From: Pseudovibrio sp. JCM 19062
GTDB lineage: Bacteria > Pseudomonadota > Alphaproteobacteria > Rhizobiales > Stappiaceae
Length of the DNA: 64,000 nt
Assembly: GCA_001310715.1 (NCBI GenBank)
Contig: BAXV01000009.1
Coordinates: 1-64,000 of the forward strand
Direction of reading: 5' to 3'
How positions within the stretch are numbered: position 1 is the first letter of the stretch; each line of letters starts with the position of its first letter. Shown here piece by piece: positions 60,025 to 64,000 of this stretch. A program made the position numbers and the translations under genes. The notes under the pieces are model-generated. The model ran no database searches and was not told where the DNA came from. It worked only from the letters and a program-made list of their open reading frames with translations.

Positions 60025-60442
60025 TTTTTTGCCCCTACAAATGCTGTTGGAACAAGCAGAAAATTGCTTAGAAAAACATATGATACGCTACGTAAAGAAA
60101 ATAGGTCTTCTTACTGATCTTGGCTAGTCAAATTTGGTTGTGCCCCTGAAAAATAAGCGGCTACCTTGTGGGTTATCTGTGCGTGTCGGGTGCATTTAAA
60201 TGGCCAAAAATCAGGGAATAGAGCTTTTACGACTGCGAATTGTAGCTGGTGAAGTTTTTAGTGATTTGCTCTGGCAGAACCACTGCTTATTCGAGAATGC
60301 GGAGCTGTAAACGCTGTTTTGTTTCTCTTTGGCCCGATTGATTATGTGGCTCAATACCGGGTGCAAAATATAGGTAATTTCTGCGGCTGTCAGTCGTTTA
60401 GGCAGGTTGATGGCTGCTGCGGTTGCGGTGCCGTCGGCCAAG
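60025..60442. other. gene-free stretch upstream of the Panacea pair
   Basis: About 420 bp. A 76-codon minus frame beginning at a TTG inside the neighbouring terminator has no ribosome site and no family features. I see no repeats, tRNA or attachment-site structure; the promoter of the Panacea pair must lie near 60025-60120, but no clean hexamers stand out. Confidence 0.5.
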
Positions 60443-60446
60443 AAAA

Positions 60447-60474
60447 AAAGCCCGAAGCGGGTGCTCCGGGCTTT
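60447..60474 (-). terminator. terminator after the Bax-inhibitor gene
   Basis: AAAGCCCG and CGGGCTTT with a small loop containing GAGCACCC; T7 follows on the minus strand. Confidence 0.85.
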
Positions 60475-60504
60475 CTTTGATTTGTACGCCTGATGCTGTT
60501 GCGA

Positions 60505-61290
60505 TTAATCGCGATTGCCGAACAGGGACAGAAGCATCATGAACAGGTTGATGAAGTCCAGATACAGACGCAGCGCGCCCATAATGGCTTTCTTGCCTGC
60601 TACTTCGCTGTCATCAACAGCTGCATACATTTCCTTGATCTGCTGAGTGTCGTAGGCGGTGAGGCCTGCGAACACGAGAACGCCGATCACAGAGATCGCG
60701 AACTGCAGAGCAGAAGAACCGATGAAGAGGTTCACCAGAGACGCGATGATGATGCCGATCAGGCCCATGAACAAGAAGGAACCCCAAGCGGAGAGGTCTT
60801 TCTTGGTGGTGTAGCCGAAAATGCTCAGCGCGCCAAAGGAAGCAGCAGAGATGAAGAATACACGAGCAATGGAGTTGCCGGTGTAGACGATGAAGATAGA
60901 TGAGAGAGAAACACCCATGAGTGCAGCAAATGCCCAGAAGGTCATTTGTGCGCCGGATGTGCTCATCTTATTGATCCGTGCGCTCAGGAAGAACACGAAA
61001 CCAAGTGGAGCAAGCATAACAACCCATTTCAGCGGGCTACCGTACAGTGCAACACCAAGGCTGGTGAGCATAGTACCGTTACCCAACTGCGCTGCTGCCA
61101 TTGATGGATCAGTCGTTGTTGCCATCATAGAGGTGAGCAGAGCAAGCACACCGGTGATTGCAACACCGATTGCCATGTAGTTGTAAACGCGAAGCATGTA
61201 GGCGCGCAGACCAGCGTCAAATGCGGCTGCATTGGCTTGAGTGCCAGCCATTCCATACCGCGTAGAATTATTGCGGTCGAAGGTCGCCAT
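60505..61290 (-). CDS. Bax inhibitor-1/YccA-family membrane protein
   Basis: Intact 261-residue protein with seven hydrophobic helices. Seen: LRVYNYMAIGVAITGVLALLTSMM, MTFWAFAALMGVSLSSIFIVYTGNSIARVFFISAASFGALSIFGYTTKKDLSAWGSFLFMGLIGIIIASLVNLF and the C-terminal GLTAYDTQQIKEMYA with the paired-aspartate region of the TMBIM pore. Start at the ATG 61290, which has GAGAGAGG 6 bases upstream; the longer frame is not supported. YccA in E. coli protects SecY from FtsH. Confidence 0.93.
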   Translation of the reverse strand: MATFDRNNSTRYGMAGTQANAAAFDAGLRAYMLRVYNYMAIGVAITGVLALLTSMMATTTDPSMAAAQLGNGTMLTSLGVALYGSPLKWVVMLAPLGFVFFLSARINKMSTSGAQMTFWAFAALMGVSLSSIFIVYTGNSIARVFFISAASFGALSIFGYTTKKDLSAWGSFLFMGLIGIIIASLVNLFIGSSALQFAISVIGVLVFAGLTAYDTQQIKEMYAAVDDSEVAGKKAIMGALRLYLDFINLFMMLLSLFGNRD

Positions 61291-61570
61291 GTGGATCCTC
61301 TCTCTCGTTAAACACCTGTTCGCTGTTGGGCATACCAAACAGCACGGACAATTGGCCCGAGTTACATATCACCAAATATGGTGGGAAATGCAGCATAAGA
61401 CAAGAGCGTCCGCTACCGTTTTTATATAATAGGGCCATAAGGCAAGATCTTTTGGTATAAACTTGGTAGAAATGGATCTTATTATTAACCGATTGTAATG
61501 TTGCTGGCGTTGCAAGACCTTAGCCGTAAAATAGAACGGCTGATCTGTTAACTCTTAATTCTGGGAGATG

Positions 61571-61616
61571 TGGACTGCATCTGTGCTGATCAAGGCTTTT
61601 TACTTGATGCAGCCCA
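61571..61616. repeat. 11-bp stem just after the FtsX-type permease
   Basis: TGGACTGCATC and GATGCAGCCCA with one mismatch and a 24-base loop, 8 bp after the permease stop on its own (minus) strand. No U tract. The rest of 61291-61623 holds only a small AGCCGT/ACGGCT hairpin near 61525. Confidence 0.5.
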
Positions 61617-61623
61617 CGGAGTT

Positions 61624-64000
61624 TTACAGATTGCGCAAAACGGGCGCGGGTTTCTCTCCCAGTACTCTCCATGTGCCCAGCAGACCGAAGCCAACTGTGA
61701 AAACGAGAGCGCCGATAATGGATGTCACCACCGTTACCGGCAGGAGTGTGAAGGTTCCCCCCATCACGCCAGTGATGATGAAATAGGCCGCCAGTGAGCC
61801 CGCAAACAGGGCAAAGATGGCAGTGGAACCACCAAGGATCAGGTATTCCAGAATATATGCCTTGATGAGGCGCCTGCGGGTGGCACCCAGCGTTTTCAGG
61901 ATGACGGCGTCATAAATGCGGCTTTGATGGCCTGCCGCCAGTGCACCTGCCAACACCAGAACACTTGCGAGCAGCGTTATGGAAGATGCGCCGCGAATGG
62001 CCCATGCCAGCTGATTGACGATCTCATTGACCTGCTCGATGGCGTCCTTGACCCTTATCGACGTGACTGTCGGGAAGGCTTGGGTGACTTTACTCAGAAG
62101 ATCGAGTTCCTGTTGCAAGGTGGTTTCGCCCGGCCAGCCAACGGTTGCCAGATGGGCATGTGGGCCCCCGCAAAGGTGTTTGGTGAGAAGATCATCACGA
62201 AATTGATGGACATACTCTCCCAGTTGACCGTTCTGAAATTGGCGATCTTTGCGCTTATCTGACGACCAAGCACGTTGACGGTGACCATATCGCCGATATT
62301 GAGGCCCAGCTCGCGGGCATTTTCGTCGGCGAAGGATACCAGCGGTTCACCACTGTAGTCGGCTGGCCACCATTCACCAGCTGTTACGGTGGAGGTCTCA
62401 GGGAGTGTGTCGGAATAGGTGATGCCGCGGTCTCCACGCAAGACCCACTCTGCGCCCGGTGGTGCCGGGTAGTCAGCTGCGGGAATGCCTTTCAGCGAGA
62501 CGATGGTTCCGCGAAGCATTGGGACAGACACGAAGTCGGAGCCCGGTGCGTTTTGCTCAATGAAGGACTGGAAAGCGTCCCGTTCGCTGTCCTGAATATC
62601 CACGAAGAAGAAGCTTGGTGCCTGTTCCTCTGCGGTTCGGTTCAGATCGCGCCGCAGGTTTCCGTCAATCAGTGCCAGTGTGACGAGCAGGGACAGGCCA
62701 AGGCCGAGAGAGAGAACGACGGATGGTGTCAGTGCGCCGGGGCGGTAGATGTTGGTGACGGCCAGACGCAGTTCGGTGGAGTGGACTGTGGGCACTCTGC
62801 GGGCGGCTGCATGATGAGGCGGGCAACACCCAGCAACAGCAAGTAGGTGCCTGCACAGGCACCGATGAAGATGATGGCTATGGTCTTGTCGTAGGACATG
62901 ACGAGCGCAAGGCCTGCGAGCAACAGAAGCGTGAGTGCGGCTCCGGCGATGTATAGCGGTTTGGGGTAGCGGTTACGCGTGCTTACTTCATCGCGGAACA
63001 GGACTGTGGGAGCGATGTCATGGGCTCTGCCGAGTGGCCAAAGGGCGAAGGCCAGTGCTGTGAGGTAGCCATAGGCCATGCCAGTGAGCAGCTGCAGTGG
63101 GTAGACCGCTTGCACACCGTCGACGGGCAGGATGGATTGCAGGGCTGCCATCGCGATGAGTGGGATTAGCGCTCCCAGCACCATGCCGATTACAATGCCG
63201 ATGGTGGCGAGGACCATCATCTGGATGAGGTAGACTTTGAAAACAAAGCCGCCTGAGGCACCAAGGCATTTGAAGCTGGCGATGACCTCACGGCGGGTAT
63301 CCATGTAGCTGCGCACTGCGTTCGCCACACCAACACCGCCAACCACGAGGGATGTGATGCCGATCAGTGTGAGGAACTGGGCGAAGCGCTGGATGTTGCG
63401 TTGCAGGCTTGGTGCTGCTTCCAGCTTGGACCTGATGCGCCATCCGGCATTGGGGAACTGATCATTGGCTGATCAATAACCTGCTGCAGCTCGTCTTCCG
63501 GAGTGTTTTCGCCTATGCGGACGCGGTAGGAGTAGTTGACCAGTGAGCCCGGTTGAATCAGGCCAGTGTCTTGCAGTGCGGCCTGTGAGACGAGGAGGCG
63601 GGGCCCGACGGTCATGCCGGAGGAGAGTTTGTCAGGCTCCAGCTCGATGGTGTCTGCGATGTGGAACTGTGTTTGTCCGACAGCGATCTGATCGCCAACT
63701 TCCAGACCAAGGCGCGCCAGCAGAGCAATCTCTGCCACTGCGTTGCGAAGCCGTCGGTTCTGGCATTGATGACTGTTTGCAGGTTCTGGCCGGAGTCGAG
63801 CTCAAAGTCGCCGGTGAGTGGGTAGTGATCGTCTACCGCCTTCATTTCGACCAGTGTCTGGTTGCCCGCTGTTTGCGTTCGGGCCATGGCGCGCAGGCTG
63901 GCGATTTCCGAGACCTCGCCTGTGCTTTGCAGGTAGGCAAGCTGGTCTGGTGTGGCTTCGCGGTGGACTAGCGTGAACGAGAGGTCGCCGCCAAGAATGA
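61624..64000 (-). CDS. FtsX/YbbP-type ABC transporter permease (5' end outside window, frameshifted)
   Basis: Partial gene, at least 790 residues. It has two FtsX domains: first ASFKCLGASGGFVFKVYLIQMMVLATIGIVIGMVLGALIPLIAM (near 63150), second TLGATRRRLIKAYILEYLILGGSTAIFALFAGSLAAYFII near the C-terminus (61720-61880), with periplasmic MacB-like segments between. This is the YbbP group, which works with a YbbA-type ATPase in lipid or lipoprotein trafficking; the ATPase would lie outside the window. At least four indels (about 63745, 63440, 62780, 62110). Confidence 0.85.

Noticed and set aside
60211..60441. 76-codon minus-strand frame beside the Panacea gene
   Set aside because: Starts with TTG within a terminator arm and lacks any recognisable feature.
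1..64000. CRISPR arrays, insertion sequences, prophage or integrase genes
   Set aside because: No regularly spaced repeats or transposase signatures; the only tyrosine recombinase is XerD in its housekeeping setting.

Overview
The window reads as chromosome of an alphaproteobacterium, most likely a marine member of the Rhizobiales/Stappiaceae side (Pseudovibrio- or Labrenzia-like). The evidence is gene content and order: aroB-aroK-xerD, cobS-cobT near rpmB and DUF3108, DUF2794, the ethylmalonyl-CoA pathway pair, and a GTTC-N7-GTTC LexA box. The genus is a guess. Almost everything is core or housekeeping. Accessory-looking stretches are limited to about 50.0-52.2 kb and 59.0-60.5 kb.

Layout. 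1-2.0 kb: Tat-exported metallo-hydrolase and divergent LysR regulator. 2.0-5.6 kb: divergent ecm and ccr, the two signature enzymes of the ethylmalonyl-CoA pathway. 6.2-9.5 kb: proX-proW-proV betaine uptake with a leader palindrome and an intercistronic hairpin. 9.6-14.4 kb: CAP-domain lipoprotein, a badly broken acyl-CoA ligase, and an acetyltransferase-flippase pair for envelope polysaccharide. 14.6-14.8 kb: strong candidate small RNA. 16.7-16.9 kb: tandem tRNA-Gly. 17.4-24.2 kb: tRNA-quality and proteostasis genes (ProXp-like deacylase, CnoX-like thioredoxin, LON domain, Trm112, mnmD with a divergent FAD oxidase), then sdaA. 24.6-33.2 kb: envelope proteins (MipA, two L,D-transpeptidases, patatin), 3-hydroxybutyrate dehydrogenase, ispG, pyridoxal kinase. 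33.4-41.9 kb: accA, DUF3108, rpmB, queuosine-precursor transporter, cobT, cobS, a J-domain protein, bolA. 42.1-46.5 kb: corC-aroB-aroK, then a LexA box, a 46-residue membrane protein and xerD. 46.6-55.3 kb: small conserved genes, tRNA-Leu, dsbB, ppa, DUF2794, an orphan gene, CPBP protease, recQ. 55.3-61.3 kb: ArsR-regulated permease, HlyD operon, a Panacea-domain/membrane-protein pair that looks like a toxin-antitoxin system, Bax-inhibitor protein. 61.6 kb to end: FtsX-type permease, cut by the window edge.

How the genes fit together. ecm needs B12, and cobS/cobT supply the aerobic cobalt-insertion chaperones. Acetyl-CoA metabolism is also served by bdhA, the acyl-CoA ligase and accA. Several genes serve tRNA decoding or quality control.

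Sequence quality. About 38 of 63 protein genes are interrupted by one or more single-base indels, mostly in homopolymers and often in essential genes (accA, aroB, cobT). In nearly every case I examined, adding or removing one base restores a family-typical protein. I therefore read most as assembly or sequencing errors and give each gene its full repaired span. The best candidates for something less known are the Panacea pair (59.1-60.0 kb), the small RNA at 14.65 kb, the LexA box before the small membrane protein at 45.2-45.6 kb, the long stem at 50.06-50.15 kb and the duplicated operator at 56.27-56.33 kb.
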